The notes: generated by a model not told the origin, from the sequence alone. A stretch of DNA of 64,000 bases from Raphanus sativus (GCF_000801105.2 NC_079512.1:23639848-23703847); one strand, 5' to 3'; shown: positions 1-10,975, numbered from the stretch's first letter. Numbers and translations are program-made.

Positions 1-177
1 GTCAAAGCTAAATAAAGCCATGTTCTAGGAAGGGAAGAAGCATCTTAGTCGCAGAAAGCATAAAAGAAAAACAAAAACAAAAAATGCTTATGATTTGAAA
101 TACAACAAAATTTTCTTATTTCAGATTTTGCTTTGAAGATTTGTGTTCCGTTCTTGTTTCGGCAATTCGTAAAGAAA
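1..177 (+). other. 5' flank and leader of the first UGT gene
   Basis: No gene is seen before the UGT79B start. The last part reads as a leader that resembles the leader of the second UGT gene (both hold a purine-rich stretch with 'agcatct' and 'cgcaaa/cgcaga' words). A pyrimidine run ending in 'ttatttcag' at about 114-124 could be a splice acceptor of a 5' UTR intron, but nothing else supports that. Confidence 0.4.
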
Positions 178-1473
178 ATGGTCCAAAAGTTTCACGCTTT
201 TATGTTCCCGTGGTTTGCTTTTGGTCATATGACTCCATACTTGCATCTAGCCAACAAGCTAGCCGAGAAAGGTCATAAGGTTACTTTCTTGCTGCCCAAG
301 AAAGCTCAGAAACAGTTGGAACATCACAATCTTTTCCCGGACAACATCGCCTTTCATCCACTAACTATTCCTCCTGTTGACGGCCTCCCCGCTGGCGCTG
401 AGACAGCCTCGGATATCCCCATCTCATTAGGGAAGTTTCTAACTGCAGCCATGGATCTGACACGTGATCAGGTGGAAGCCGCGGTTCGTGCTTTGAGACC
501 GGACATGATCATATTCGATTTTGCGTATTGGGTACCTGAAATGGCCAAGGAGTATAGAGTCACGAGTATGTTGTACAGCGTGGTATCAGCTACTGCTATA
601 GCTCATGACCTTTCCCCTGGCAGCGAATTAGGAGTTCCTCCACCTGGTTATCCTTCATCAAAGGTGTTGTTCCACCCACGTGATGCTCACGCCTTGTTGT
701 CTCTCTCCATGTTCTACGATAGGCTATACCATCGCATAACCACAGGTCTTATGAATTGCGATATCATTTCTATTAGGACATGCGAGGAAGTAGAAGGTAA
801 ATTCTGCGAATATATCGGACGTCAATACCAGAGAAAGGTTCTTTTGACCGGTCCAATGCTTCCTGAGCCAGACAAGAGTAAACCACTTGAAGATCAATGG
901 AGTAGTTGGTTGGCCGGGTTTAGACAAAGCTCTGTCGTGTTCTGTGCATTGGGAAGCCAAATCACTCTTGAAAAGGATCAATTCCAAGAACTCTGTTTAG
1001 GAATGGAGCTTACTGGTTTACCTTTCCTTGTAGCGGTAACGCCACCAAAAGGAGCAAGGACGATTCAAGAAGCGTTACCAGAAGGGTTTGAGGAGAGGGT
1101 GAAGGGTCGTGGAATAGTTTGGGGAGAATGGGTGCAACAACCGTTGATATTGGCTCATCCATCAATAGGCTGCTTTGTGACCCACTGTGGATTTGGGTCA
1201 ATGTGGGAATCTCTAATGAGTGATTGCCAAATAGTCATGCTTCCATTTTTAGGTGATCAGATCCTCAACACTAGATTGATGACTGAGGAACTTGAGGTTT
1301 CGGTTGAAGTACCAAGAGAAGAAACAGGATGGTTCTCCAAGGAAAGCTTGAGTGCTGCTATCATTTCCGTGATGGACAAAGATAGCGAGTTAGGGAATCT
1401 GGTCAGGAGGAACCACATCAGATTGAAGGAGATTTTGGTTAGTCCTGGGCTACTAAACCGGTTACACGGATAA
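178..1473 (+). CDS. UDP-glycosyltransferase UGT79B-type, C-terminus frameshifted
   Basis: Family 1 glycosyltransferase of the UGT79B group, which moves a sugar from a UDP-sugar to a small acceptor such as a flavonoid or anthocyanin glycoside in the cytosol. The start at 178 is chosen because [12 protein letters not shown] aligns with the second copy at 4052; an upstream in-frame ATG at 133 would add 15 unrelated residues. Visible parts are the catalytic His17 in FGHMTPY, its likely Asp114 partner (IIFDFA), and the PSPG sugar-donor box at residues 318-361, from WVQQ to GDQ, with the HCGFGS variant usual in UGT79/91. The single exon encodes 431 residues. One extra A in the run 1455-1457 shifts the frame just after VSPGLL, so about 20 conserved C-terminal residues are replaced by NRLHG and an early stop. 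The old frame stays open to a TGA at 1520-1522. The loss is terminal, so residual function is possible. The family is certain; acceptor and activity are not. Confidence 0.9.
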   Translation: MVQKFHAFMFPWFAFGHMTPYLHLANKLAEKGHKVTFLLPKKAQKQLEHHNLFPDNIAFHPLTIPPVDGLPAGAETASDIPISLGKFLTAAMDLTRDQVEAAVRALRPDMIIFDFAYWVPEMAKEYRVTSMLYSVVSATAIAHDLSPGSELGVPPPGYPSSKVLFHPRDAHALLSLSMFYDRLYHRITTGLMNCDIISIRTCEEVEGKFCEYIGRQYQRKVLLTGPMLPEPDKSKPLEDQWSSWLAGFRQSSVVFCALGSQITLEKDQFQELCLGMELTGLPFLVAVTPPKGARTIQEALPEGFEERVKGRGIVWGEWVQQPLILAHPSIGCFVTHCGFGSMWESLMSDCQIVMLPFLGDQILNTRLMTEELEVSVEVPREETGWFSKESLSAAIISVMDKDSELGNLVRRNHIRLKEILVSPGLLNRLHG

Positions 1474-1522
1474 GTTTGTGGAAGCATTGCATGATCTAGT
1501 CAACGTAACAAATCTTGAATGA

Positions 1523-2927
1523 AATACTTTGCTTGTAAAGAAGAATATGCTCTCATTGGTCTCTATATCCTACTATAAAATAATTTACGATATAAAATAC
1601 AAAATCATGTTGGTGGGGTTTCTATCAAACAGTTATAGTCATATGCAATAAGTTCAACGTCTTCGATAATTTCAAAACTTAGTTTTGTGTTAAACCTTCT
1701 GATAAATGGATTAGCAATGTTGTCACCTAACTTAATACAATCTAATAGTTTTATATTGTTTTTAATATGACGAAAATTTCCACTATTGAAATTATTTAGT
1801 GATCAGGCCAAAGCCCTTTTGTCTGTTACAGTGTTGTTCGCATATTTGTGGAGTTAGTTTCTTCCACATTAAAATATTTTCTATATAAAAAAAATTAAAG
1901 TCATTATCTATATGGTCGACATAACCAATAAAACTTGCTTGGACGTTTTTCTTTACAATAATTGAATAAGGGTGCTTGAATAAACAATCAAGTTCATTCA
2001 AGACAACTGATCACACGATTTAGATGAACTCAATTTTATGACTTTAATCTCTTTACTAATCACCGTTTAAAGCTAGAAACTGGTTATGAAAAAACTCATA
2101 AAGTGTTAGTCTTGATATTTTGTTGAGCACGTTGACAAAAAAAATATTTTGTTAAGCACACTCTCCTTTGGATTTGCAAAATGAATTTCTTGCTTTTGTT
2201 ACTGGAACGTGAGAGTACTGCATTTGTGATGTGTTCCAGTGATATTATGACGGGCTGATGTGATCTAGTTTTAAACCCGAATTGTGAAACCGTAAGTCAC
2301 AATTGAGTCATTTGTAATACACCCAGATCAATTCACAAGGAATTGGTAACAACGTACAATGTTTGTTCAATACTTCGACAACGATGTGTTGGACTAATGA
2401 TTTAGCGTTTACAATTGCATCCATTGTTCCGCTACTTTTATTTCTGTTGAGAGGAAGGATTTACGACATGTTTGAGTATTAACAATTGATGTTCTCGGCC
2501 TAAGGAAATTATTTAGACCAAAATTTCAGACACTTCGATTATTCAAAACAAAACAAAAACTTCGACAATCAGTGTATATTCTTCGGGAATAATTTTCGAC
2601 GATAATTTTTGGAAGTTATTTCCTAAGAAGCAATGATCCGCCAGAAATACTTTGCGAGAAGCTTTTTCACAGCTTCATTTAATTCGTCTGTTTTCTTGAA
2701 ATGACTCACTCGCTTACAACAACATGTTCTTTGATAAAAACTCAAAAAAAAAACAACAATAACAGAGTATTTCTTCTAACAATCGTAAATGTCAAAGAGT
2801 CTCTCCGTCCCACTTAACTTCCTCCTGAATATCCCGAAATGTCAGTCTCATTTGAATATTCCTTTGTTTCCTTATCTTGCTTCCCCTTTTTCTTCTTAGA
2901 TTAGTATACTTGTAACGGCCTATCAGA
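1523..2927. other. AT-rich intergenic DNA inside the UGT cluster
   Basis: No supported gene. Short open frames here are AT-rich and resemble no known protein. Confidence 0.6.
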
Positions 2928-3053
2928 TTCTCAAAAGAAAGCTTGAGCGGTGTGATCGAAACAAAGACAGTGAATACTAGGGACAACGTAAGGATGAACC
3001 ACGCAAAACTAATTAAAGAGATTTTGATTAGTCCTGGATTATTAACCGGTTTT
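2928..3053 (+). pseudogene. UGT79B relic (C-terminal scrap)
   Basis: A broken copy of the UGT79B C-terminal end. Read across frames it gives FSKESLS, then a degenerate helix with MNHAKLIKEILISPGLLTG, matching the same stretch in the two neighbouring genes. Several indels and stops interrupt it, and the rest of the gene is gone. It records a former cluster member between the two larger copies. Confidence 0.75.
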
Positions 3054-3204
3054 CATATTTTTAATAACAGTCTCGAAATATTGAATAATTAATAAGCTAT
3101 TTACAAGTTTTAACTTTTAATATTTATAAAATCATTTAGAGATTTATGGTAGAAGAAGAGGTTGCATAATAATAACTATTAGTATTCATTTATGAAAAGA
3201 AATA

Positions 3205-3330
3205 TGCAAATGGTCTAGTGGTTTGGCCTTCCAAAGTTTGTGTCTTAGGTCAAGAGTTCAATTCTCCCTAGACACTTTGGAAGTACTATTCTTTCTTTTC
3301 GGACGTTTTTCTTTCTTTTCTTTTCTTGTC
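3205..3330 (+). repeat. SINE-like element with tRNA-type Pol III boxes
   Basis: A tRNA-like head is visible: TGGTCTAGTGG at 3211-3221 fits an A box, and AGTTCAATTCTC at 3254-3265 fits a B box, at a spacing normal for a tRNA-derived SINE promoter. A T/C-rich tail follows. Stems are too weak for a working tRNA. No flanking duplication was found, so the borders are approximate. Confidence 0.4.
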
Positions 3331-4051
3331 AAAGTTTTCTACGTTTGTTTTCGACAAAATAAACTAACGTTACTTTTCCGCATTGGGAAAAGACAAAAAG
3401 AGTTTGAATAACTACAAAAATATACGTTAGAGAGCACGAATTCAATATCCGAAATTTGTAGATCTAGATTCGTTGATATTTTTTTTTGGCTCAACTACAA
3501 CTTTCATGAGTACATGATTAAACCACACATACAATGGAGTCAGATAGATTCGTTGATATCTAGTGATCTCCAGATAAGTTTCCAATAATAATATAAATTG
3601 ACCAAAACATAAAATAGAGTATATTAAATAATATAAAATGACCACAACACAAAATAGAATATAGTAAATCACAATATTCCACTAATCAAAATTTTGAGAT
3701 CCGAAAAAAGTTGGCTCGAATTAAACCAAACCCAATTTAAGATTCCATATATTTTGTCCAGTATATAGTGTGGCACATGGCACATGAAATTTTTTTTTTT
3801 TTTTGACCAACATGGCACATGAAATTCACTACTAAATAAACCTAAAACACCCATCAACTACTAATAATTAATTTAATATACCAATTACACACTAATATTT
3901 TACCTAATGCACCCTTCAGTCCTTCACACAGACTCGCATAATAAATATAGGCCTGCTCGTGAGAGGGGAAGAGCATCTCATCAATCGCAAAAACCTCACA
4001 GTCAAAAAAAAAATTTCTGTTCTGCTTGTTTTGACAATTATAGGAGAGAAA
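3331..4051. other. Intergenic DNA and leader of the second UGT gene
   Basis: AT-rich flank. A short duplication ('agattcgttgatat') occurs near 3469 and 3546. The last ~100 bases are the probable leader of the next gene. Confidence 0.5.
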
Positions 4052-5395
4052 ATGTGCCAAAAGTTACATGCATTCATGTTCCCATGGTTCGCTTTTGGTC
4101 ACATGACTCCTTACGTGCATCTAGCTAACAAGTTAGCTGAGAAAGGCCATAGGGTTACTTTCTTGCTGCCCAAGAAAGCCAAGAAACAGTTAGAACATCT
4201 TAATTTGTTCCCGGACAGCATCGTCTTCCGCCCTATTACTATTCCTCATGTTGATGGTCTCCCTGCTGGCGCCGAGACTCCCTCCGATATCCCGGTCACG
4301 CTATGGAGGTTCTTGTCCACAGCCATGGATATGACACGCGACCAGGTGGAAGCTGCGGTTCGTGCCTTGAAACCTGACATTATCTTGTTCGATCTTGCTC
4401 ACTGGATTACGGAAGTGGCGAAAGAGCATGGAATCAAGAGTATGCTGTACAACGTGATATCAGCTACATCTATAGCTCATGACCTTGTCCCTGGTGGTGA
4501 ACTAGGAGTTCCTCCACCTGGTTATCCTTCATCAACTCTATTGTTCCGCCGACATGATGCTCACGCCTTGCTGTCTTTCGCCGTCTACTACAAGAGGTTT
4601 TACTATCGTGTCACCACGGGTCTTACGAACTGTGATTTCATTTCCATTAGGACGTGCGAAGAAATCGAAGGTAAGTTCTGCGACTATATAGGGCGTCAGT
4701 ACCAGAAGAAGGTTCTCTTGACCGGTTCAATGCTTCCTGAGCCAGACAAGAGTAAACCACTTGAAGATAAATGGAACCATTGGCTGGGAGGGTTTGGACC
4801 GGGCTCTGTAGTGTATTGTGCACTAGGCAGCCAAATCACCCTGGAGAAGGACCAATTCCAAGAACTCTGCTTGGGACTGGAGCTCACTGGTTTACCCTTT
4901 TTTATAGCCGTAACGCCACCAAAAGGTGCCAAGACGATTCAAGAAGCGTTACCAGAAGGGTTCGAGGAGCGAGTGAAGGGTCGTGGAGTAGTTTGGGGAG
5001 AATGGGTGCAGCAACCATTGATATTGGCTCAGCCATCAGTAGGCTGCTTTGTGAGCCACTGTGGATTCGGGTCAATGTGGGAGTCTCTAATGAGTGACTG
5101 CCAGATAGTCTTGCTTCCATACTTGGCTGATCAAGTTCTCAACACGAGATTGTTAACTGATGAACTCGAGGTTTCAGTTGAAGTGCCAAGAGAAAAGACA
5201 GGATGGTTCTCTAAGGAGAACTTGAGTGCTGCTGTCACCTCTGTGATGGACAAAGATAGCGAGATTGGGGATCTCGTGCGTAGGAACCACTCCAAGTTGA
5301 AGGAGGTTGTGGTTAGTCCTGGATTGTTAACCGGTTACACTGATAATTTTGTTGACACTTTGGAGAACCTACTCAAGGAGACAAATCTTGCATGA
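4052..5395 (+). CDS. UDP-glycosyltransferase UGT79B-type, intact
   Basis: Family 1 UDP-sugar-dependent glycosyltransferase, 447 residues in one exon, very close to Arabidopsis UGT79B9. The start at 4052 ([12 protein letters not shown]) matches the family; an in-frame ATG at 3959 would add 31 residues with no family counterpart, and that stretch looks like leader. Catalytic His17 lies in FGHMTPY and an Asp sits in ILFDLA near residue 114. The PSPG donor box spans residues 318-361 with HCGFGS in its core. The C-terminal helix ([17 protein letters not shown]) is complete, unlike the copy at 178. UGT79B members known from Arabidopsis add a sugar to flavonoid or anthocyanin glycosides; the acceptor of this copy cannot be told from sequence. 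Tandem arrangement and shared leader words point to local duplication. Confidence 0.95.
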   Translation: MCQKLHAFMFPWFAFGHMTPYVHLANKLAEKGHRVTFLLPKKAKKQLEHLNLFPDSIVFRPITIPHVDGLPAGAETPSDIPVTLWRFLSTAMDMTRDQVEAAVRALKPDIILFDLAHWITEVAKEHGIKSMLYNVISATSIAHDLVPGGELGVPPPGYPSSTLLFRRHDAHALLSFAVYYKRFYYRVTTGLTNCDFISIRTCEEIEGKFCDYIGRQYQKKVLLTGSMLPEPDKSKPLEDKWNHWLGGFGPGSVVYCALGSQITLEKDQFQELCLGLELTGLPFFIAVTPPKGAKTIQEALPEGFEERVKGRGVVWGEWVQQPLILAQPSVGCFVSHCGFGSMWESLMSDCQIVLLPYLADQVLNTRLLTDELEVSVEVPREKTGWFSKENLSAAVTSVMDKDSEIGDLVRRNHSKLKEVVVSPGLLTGYTDNFVDTLENLLKETNLA

Positions 5396-5586
5396 ATTTG
5401 TGTTTCTAAAAACGCAATAAGAAGTAGACCATGAAGTAGTTGTATTTGTTCAATTTCCCTTTCTTTGATTGATTCATCACTCTTTCCTTGTTTAGTTCGT
5501 TACTATATGTTTCCACATATAGTAATTTGTTTAATGTTAAAATTTTTGACAGATATTGACGCCTTGACCAAAAAAGGTCTCATCCT

Positions 5587-6041
5587 TTCATGTTTCCATA
5601 ATATGTTTTGGTCATGTGACTCCATACTTCTGTCTCGCCAACAAATTGGCTGAGAAAGGTCACATGATAATTTTTTGTTCCCTAAGAAAGCTTAATCTAT
5701 TCTTAAACCACATAGTTTTTTAACCTCCTATTCGAATCAGTGTGGAGTCTCTGGTGAGTGAATTGTCTTGCTTACATATTTGAATGATGATACTCAACAC
5801 TAGATATACACGAGGTTCGGATGGAAAGCGAAAAGATATGGACAAGAGGGATATTTCTCGAAAGAAAGATTGAGATTTGCGATCGTGTCTGTGATGAAAA
5901 GGATAGCGAGTTAAGGAATCTGTTGAGGATGATTCATACCAAATGGAAGAGATTCTGGTTAGACCTGGACTATTGACCAGTTACACCTATAAGGTTTTAA
6001 AATCATTGCAGAATTGGTACATGTTGAACAATCTTGAATGA
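5587..6041 (+). pseudogene. UGT79B relic with large internal deletion
   Basis: The start reads as a decayed [21 protein letters not shown] segment (UGT residues ~9-45). The sequence then jumps, after roughly 300 missing residues, to a decayed VWESLVSE..LLTYL segment and the C-terminal part with LLTSYT and a final TGA at 6039-6041. Stops and frameshifts are frequent. It is the third degraded or damaged member of the cluster and cannot make a working enzyme. Confidence 0.85.
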
Positions 6042-6336
6042 TAACACTTCATGTGATCAATAAGGTAAAATATGAAAGTAGACCATTAAGTTTTTTTTTT
6101 TTTGGTTTCTTGTGTTGTGATTCTTGATTGCAGTTATTTAATACTCTTTAACTATATCTACTATCCGGAAAAAAAAAAGAAAAAAACTATATCTACTATC
6201 CAGAGTTGAAATAAGAAAGAAAAAAGTCAAATCTTTCTTTTCATTTTTCACACACACTGGTATAAGTAAGCGACTATAATTACAATAGAGATAATATTGA
6301 AAATATTGGAATCTCGTCGTATGTGTTGCAACAGAG

Positions 6337-6801
6337 TCAGACCCATGAGGTTGATGAAGATCCATGTCCATTGGTAACGAAACAATCATAAAGCTCGTCA
6401 AAGACCACCACTTGGTCATCATGACCTTCTTCACAAGAACCAAGATTAGAATTATCCACAGGAGAATCTTGATGTGTGAACAGAGCAAGCTGATTCCTAG
6501 ACCTTTTAAGCTCATCTTGGAGAAACTGCACTTGATTTTCTAACTTTGCCTTATCGGAGAGAACTGCTTCAAGCTTGGACTGGAGATTGCAGTATTGGAG
6601 CTCGAGAGACTGAGTCTTGGACCTGGCTCGCTTGTTCTGGAACCAGACTGCGACTTGTCTCTGAGGTAGACCTAGCGTGTTGGAAAGTTGAAGCTTGAGA
6701 TCTGGCTCGAGTTTATTGTTCAACGTGAAGCATTTCTCCAGTTGTCTAACTTGCTCTTGTGTTAGCCTCTTTTTCTTGTTTCTACTCTGAGGATTCTCCA
6801 T
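6337..6801 (-). CDS. HB52: HD-Zip class I transcription factor HB52-like
   Basis: A 154-residue nuclear DNA-binding protein, nearly the length of Arabidopsis ATHB52. The homeodomain covers residues ~9-64 and includes the helix 3 signature [14 protein letters not shown] leucine zipper follows directly (about residues 66-107), with leucines or similar residues in heptad spacing ([16 protein letters not shown]...), through which class I proteins dimerise on pseudopalindromic CAATNATTG-type sites. The C-terminus is acidic and ends in [10 protein letters not shown]. The gene is a single exon starting at ATG 6801. In Arabidopsis this gene lies next to a UGT79B gene, as here, which supports orthology. 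A TA/CA microsatellite lies just upstream. Confidence 0.93.
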   Translation of the reverse strand: MENPQSRNKKKRLTQEQVRQLEKCFTLNNKLEPDLKLQLSNTLGLPQRQVAVWFQNKRARSKTQSLELQYCNLQSKLEAVLSDKAKLENQVQFLQDELKRSRNQLALFTHQDSPVDNSNLGSCEEGHDDQVVVFDELYDCFVTNGHGSSSTSWV

Positions 6802-6844
6802 TTTCTCTCTTTTTTTCTTCTTGTGTTATGTACAACGTTGTGCC

Positions 6845-6878
6845 TACATATATATATATACACACACACACACTCACA
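6845..6878. repeat. Compound (TA)n(CA)n microsatellite upstream of HB52
   Basis: A run of TA repeats passes directly into CA repeats, ~45-75 bp before the HB52 start codon (gene on the minus strand). Such tracts vary in length between individuals. It may lie in the 5' UTR or core promoter. Confidence 0.85.
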
Positions 6879-7199
6879 CTTTTGCGTTAGTTCAAAAAGA
6901 AAACCTCGAATGTATTTTATGTAAACCACGAGAAAACAAAATACATTCCAACTTGGTAATCGAAATTGAAGTCCACTAATCTGGTGTAACAGACTACAGA
7001 TACGTAAATTGATTTTAATGCATCGATGTGACAAAGGAACTCATTAATAGACTATTATCGTAATTATACTCTATATAAAACACTACGATGTATCCACTCG
7101 AAAACTAGTTATCTAGAAAGTGTCTTTTAATTAATATTTTCGGACTTTAACTCATAATCTCTCATATACTTTCTTGATGAACATGTTAAATAATTTCTC

Positions 7200-7440
7200 A
7201 TATATACTTGAAATAATCTTAACCACATGGGTGTGGTCGGCTGGCATGGCGCATAGCGTCTCAAAATGTTTCTAAGGGATCGGGTTGGAATCCGCGCCAA
7301 CTTAGCTTTACCCATCCATGTGGCGAGGTAACATGAATATTTTTTTTTTTTTGCGAGTAACCGGGTCTAACTGGTACCGTGGTCAGATCTCCATAAACTA
7401 GTCGATTGAATCTCGGCCCGCTAGATACCCCGAATTATCA
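7200..7440 (+). repeat. SINE-like or tRNA-derived repeat pieces
   Basis: Two tRNA-like segments are separated by a T run. The first holds 'tggtcggctggcatgg' (A-box-like) and 'gggttggaatcc' (B-box-like, ~7282-7293). The second holds 'cgattgaatctcgg' near 7403. The make-up fits a decayed tRNA-derived SINE, but no target duplication is evident and the borders are guesses. Confidence 0.35.
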
Positions 7441-7449
7441 ACAAAAAAA

Positions 7450-8273
7450 GACAAGATTTAGGTTCACCCCCTATGGTGAACTTTTAAATTCACCACTTCA
7501 CTTAAAACCAATCAAAGTGACACGTAGATAATTAAATAAAAAATATCAAAATTATTAAAAAAATAGTTAAAAAAATAACTTCAATTTTAATGACGCTAAA
7601 TAAACCCTAAACCCAAAATCTTAAATTCTAAACCAAAACCTATACCCTAAACCTAAATTTTATATCCTAAACTCAAATCATATATCCAAAACCCAACTTC
7701 TAAACCCAAAATCCAAACCCTATACCCTAAACCCATCATATATCCTATACCCTAAACCCAAATGCCATACCCTAAACTCAAACCATATACCGTAAACCTA
7801 AACCATATACCTTAAACCCAAATCTTATACCCTAAATCCAAATCTTAAATCTTAAATCCAAATCTTTAAGTTTAGGGTTTAGATATAAGGTATATAATTT
7901 AGGTTTAAAGTATACGGTTTGAGTTTAGGATATACGATTTGGGTTTAGGGTACAGGATATATGATGGATTTAGGGTATATGATTTGGATTTAAGGTTTAT
8001 GGTTTGGGTTTAAAGTTTAGAATTTGAGTTTACGGTATATGGTTTGGGTTTAGGGTATAAAATTTGTGTTTAGGATATATATATTTGGGTTTAGAATTTA
8101 AGATTTAGGGTTTAAGATTTACTTAACGTCATTAAAATTGATATTATTTTTATTATTAACTATTTTAAATAATTTAATAATTTTTATTTAATTATCTACA
8201 TGGCATTTTGATTGGTTTTAATGAGAATGGTGAATTTAAAGGTTCACCATAGGGGGTGAACCTAAGTCTTGTC
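7450..8273. mobile_element. MULE-like foldback element filled with telomere-like repeats
   Basis: Long terminal inverted repeats start with GACAAGATTTAGGTTCACCC at 7450 and end with its near-perfect complement at 8273; the arms stay similar for over 120 bp. The flanks CAACAAAAAAA (7439-7449) and CACCAAAAAAA (8274-8284) form a probable 11-bp target duplication with one mismatch, typical of Mutator-like elements. The left half of the interior holds degenerate CCCTAAA-type units (about 7600-7870) and the right half the complementary TTTAGGG type (7866-8120), so the whole element could fold into one long hairpin. No protein is encoded. It is a non-autonomous element. Confidence 0.75.
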
Positions 8274-9092
8274 CACCAAAAAAAATAATCTTTAGAAATT
8301 CTGATATAAAATTAACAATTCTTTCCTTTAATAAGTTATCAAATTTGATGCTTTTTGATGGTTTCAAGTCAACTCGTGACATTACAAAAAAAGAATCTCG
8401 TTTGTTACAATTAAACTACCAAAATTTTGTTGCTAATAACTTTTTAAAGTTTCGTGTTTTGAAAATATTAAATTATGGGAGAAATAGTGTAAAAACATAA
8501 ATTTATGTTGATTGTTCAAATATGAAAAAAAAAATGAAGTTATTTTGAAAATATCATGTTAGGTATATTACTCATTCCAAGTTAATATTTATCTATTTAG
8601 AGGAAAAAAATGGATAGAACATAAGATAGGAGGTGTATATTTGGAAGGGGTCACTCAAGAATCAAAGCTCTGGGGCCAAAAGCCCAACTAACTGTTCTTT
8701 ATGGACCCACTTTACTATTCAAAAGAATGAACTAGGACTAGTAAACTTAAATCTTTTGATTAATAAATTTAATAATTAGTTGATTACAAGTATTTTTCTC
8801 AAATACATGCATGTGATCACGTGGGCTGGTCGTATCGTAACCACTAAAATTTAATAACATTATCATCTAGCACAACACTAAATTAATAAATATTTAACCT
8901 TCTTTTCTGTTCTTTTTGGGACAATGCATCTTGATTTATGAGTTCTTTCATTTTTTTCTTTTTTTAAGTGAGTTCTTTCATTTCACTACGATTTTTCAAT
9001 ATCAGAATCGTTTAGTACTTCATATTAAAGGAGTACAACAATCTTTTAATAATAATACCAAATATTGGGCCTTAACAGATTCTGATGCATCC
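8274..9092. other. AT-rich intergenic DNA before LINE 1
   Basis: No gene or clear element is seen. The short open frame near 8916-9110 has no recognisable product and runs into the LINE insertion site. Confidence 0.6.
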
Positions 9093-9109
9093 AAGAGAAT
9101 GGGCTTGTA
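9093..9109. repeat. 17-bp target site duplication, left copy of LINE 1
   Basis: AAGAGAATGGGCTTGTA is repeated exactly at 15183-15199 straight after the poly(A) tail, marking the insertion site of LINE 1. Confidence 0.93.
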
Positions 9110-9425
9110 AAAGAAAAATGGGAGAGAGAAGCGACTACAGTGCGACGGCTAGGGTTTCCACGAATCTCCTCAGATCTGCCCCCAAACACCCATTTTTCTG
9201 ATCTATCTCTAGGATATCATTCAGCTTCGCCTTCTCAAGTACAAGCTGTCTCCACTAAGCTCCGATAGCTTCCAATCGCCACCCAGATCTGCGAACAAGT
9301 AACACAATCTCTGGGTCTCTTGGCTCGATTGAGACGATCTAGTCCCTCATTAGGCCTTTGTGGCTTCTTTCATTAGGCCTCTGTAGCCTCTTATCTCACT
9401 CCTTCTGCGACAGTAAGCTCCCAGA

Positions 9426-10484
9426 ATGCTTCGGTCAAGCAAACAAAGGGAGCGCTCGCTGGTGGAGGAACTCAAGGAGCTCGAGTTACTCGAGGAAGGG
9501 GTGATGGTTGACATCCCTGAGCTGGAAAACGACGATCTCCTAGAAGAAAACTCTCTCAGCGTCATCGTCAGATGCCTCAACCCATCGGTACACAAAGTTG
9601 GTGGCCTCGTCAAAGCTCTGCCTCCCATCTGGGGTCTAGAAGACAGAGTACATGGAAGAGGGGTTGGCCCTGACCGTGTTCAATTCATCTTCCAGTCAGA
9701 CAGGGACCTCCACCATGTCCTCACCAGAGGTCCCTGGTTCGTCAACGGCTGGATAGTAGCTCTGGATCAATGGTCTCCAACACCAGGACCGAGCTTTCTC
9801 CAAAAGATCCTCTTTTGGATTCGGATAAAAGGCCTCCCGGTTCACCTGCTGAAGAGAAAGACTATTGATACTCTGGTTGGGCCTCTAGGGAAAATCGAGA
9901 ATGTAGAACTCCACGCAAAAAACTCTTCATCAGTGGAATACGTCAGAGCTCAGGTCTGGATAAACGCCGACGAGCCACTCCAATTCCGCCGGATTGCTCG
10001 CTTCAAGTCTGGTGAAGTAATTCCTACTGAGCTTGAGTATGAAAGGCTCATCAAAATTTGTTTCCTCTGCAAGAGATTAACTCATGACCAAAACAGATGC
10101 CCCTCCCAACTACATCATCAGGGAAGAGACACACCTGCAAGTAACCAACTGGTCACTGAAGCTGTGGCAGGAAGAAGGTCCCATGGTGGTTCTGGCGCTA
10201 CCGCTGTAGACATGGGAAGACCCCAACCTCGCCAAACAACATCTCGAAGAGCGTCAAAAGCCTCAACACAACGCAGAAGTGCAGACACAAAAGGAAAAAG
10301 TATAGTGGGAGCCTCCACTAGAGTCTGGAGACAGAAGGAGATAATCTCAACACCCAGAGCAGAAGGAACTACCTCCAAGAGTTCAGGCGAATCTTCTGTC
10401 CCTATTGGTCGAAAGTCATCATCTGGCAAGAAGAAAGGCCAACAAAGCAGAGCCCCCACACTCTGGAACCAGACAGGGAACTGA
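9426..10484 (+). CDS. LINE 1 ORF1, N-terminal part (DUF4283 and zinc knuckle)
   Basis: First open part (352 codons) of the ORF1 protein, which in plant LINEs binds element RNA. Residues ~55-200 carry a DUF4283-like domain (VQFIFQSDRDLHHVL, GPWFVNGW, WIRIKGLP). A canonical CX2CX4HX4C zinc knuckle, CFLCKRLTHDQNRC, is at residues 212-225. A basic, Ser/Gly-rich tail follows. The frame ends in a TGA at 10482-10484, while sensible ORF1 sequence continues in the frame one base over, so a single-base frameshift probably lies between ~10300 and 10430. Confidence 0.8.
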   Translation: MLRSSKQRERSLVEELKELELLEEGVMVDIPELENDDLLEENSLSVIVRCLNPSVHKVGGLVKALPPIWGLEDRVHGRGVGPDRVQFIFQSDRDLHHVLTRGPWFVNGWIVALDQWSPTPGPSFLQKILFWIRIKGLPVHLLKRKTIDTLVGPLGKIENVELHAKNSSSVEYVRAQVWINADEPLQFRRIARFKSGEVIPTELEYERLIKICFLCKRLTHDQNRCPSQLHHQGRDTPASNQLVTEAVAGRRSHGGSGATAVDMGRPQPRQTTSRRASKASTQRRSADTKGKSIVGASTRVWRQKEIISTPRAEGTTSKSSGESSVPIGRKSSSGKKKGQQSRAPTLWNQTGN

Positions 10485-10975
10485 CGTCTGTCTTTGAGAG
10501 GCTGGGAAGCCAAAGAGACAAGCAACCTGATAGCCCATCGATGGTGGAGCACCTCGACCCAAATACTAGCAGTTCCAAGGCGCTATCTTCGCAGAAAGCA
10601 TCTCAAGAGAGGCTCTCTAGTAAAGGCAGTCGGAGCCCTCCGTCAGTTTTCGAAAGGCTTGGATCAGGCTCAAAGAACTCATCCGAGAAAAAACGCAGCT
10701 CACTAGAAGCGACATCATCCAAAAGGCGCCGGCTCAGTCACAGTGGAGACAGAGATCCAAAAAAGCCCCGCCTTGAGATGCAAGAAGCTTCAGTGTTCCA
10801 GCGGCTTGGAAATAAAAGTGGTGGCTCAGGAGAAAAGGAGCCAGAGTCCCATGTTCATTCTGCTCAAGTAGCAGCTCTCCACACTCGCCATACTGTCCGT
10901 AGGATAGTATTGGGGAGTGGTAAAATCTTGGAAGAAGGGTTGATGGATAATTCCAACCCTTCGAAGTCAATATGA
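10485..10975 (+). CDS. LINE 1 ORF1, C-terminal part in the shifted frame
   Basis: Continuation of ORF1 in the second frame; the longest ATG-started part is 10541-10975, but in-frame coding sense begins upstream, before 10487. It is a basic, Ser-rich region with a nuclear-localisation-like KRRRLS and a repeated motif: SVFERLGS (10487), SVFERLGS (10643), SVFQRLGN (10790). The stop TGA at 10973-10975 overlaps the ORF2 ATG (10972) as ATGA, the classic layout for termination-reinitiation. The role of the tail is unknown. Confidence 0.65.
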
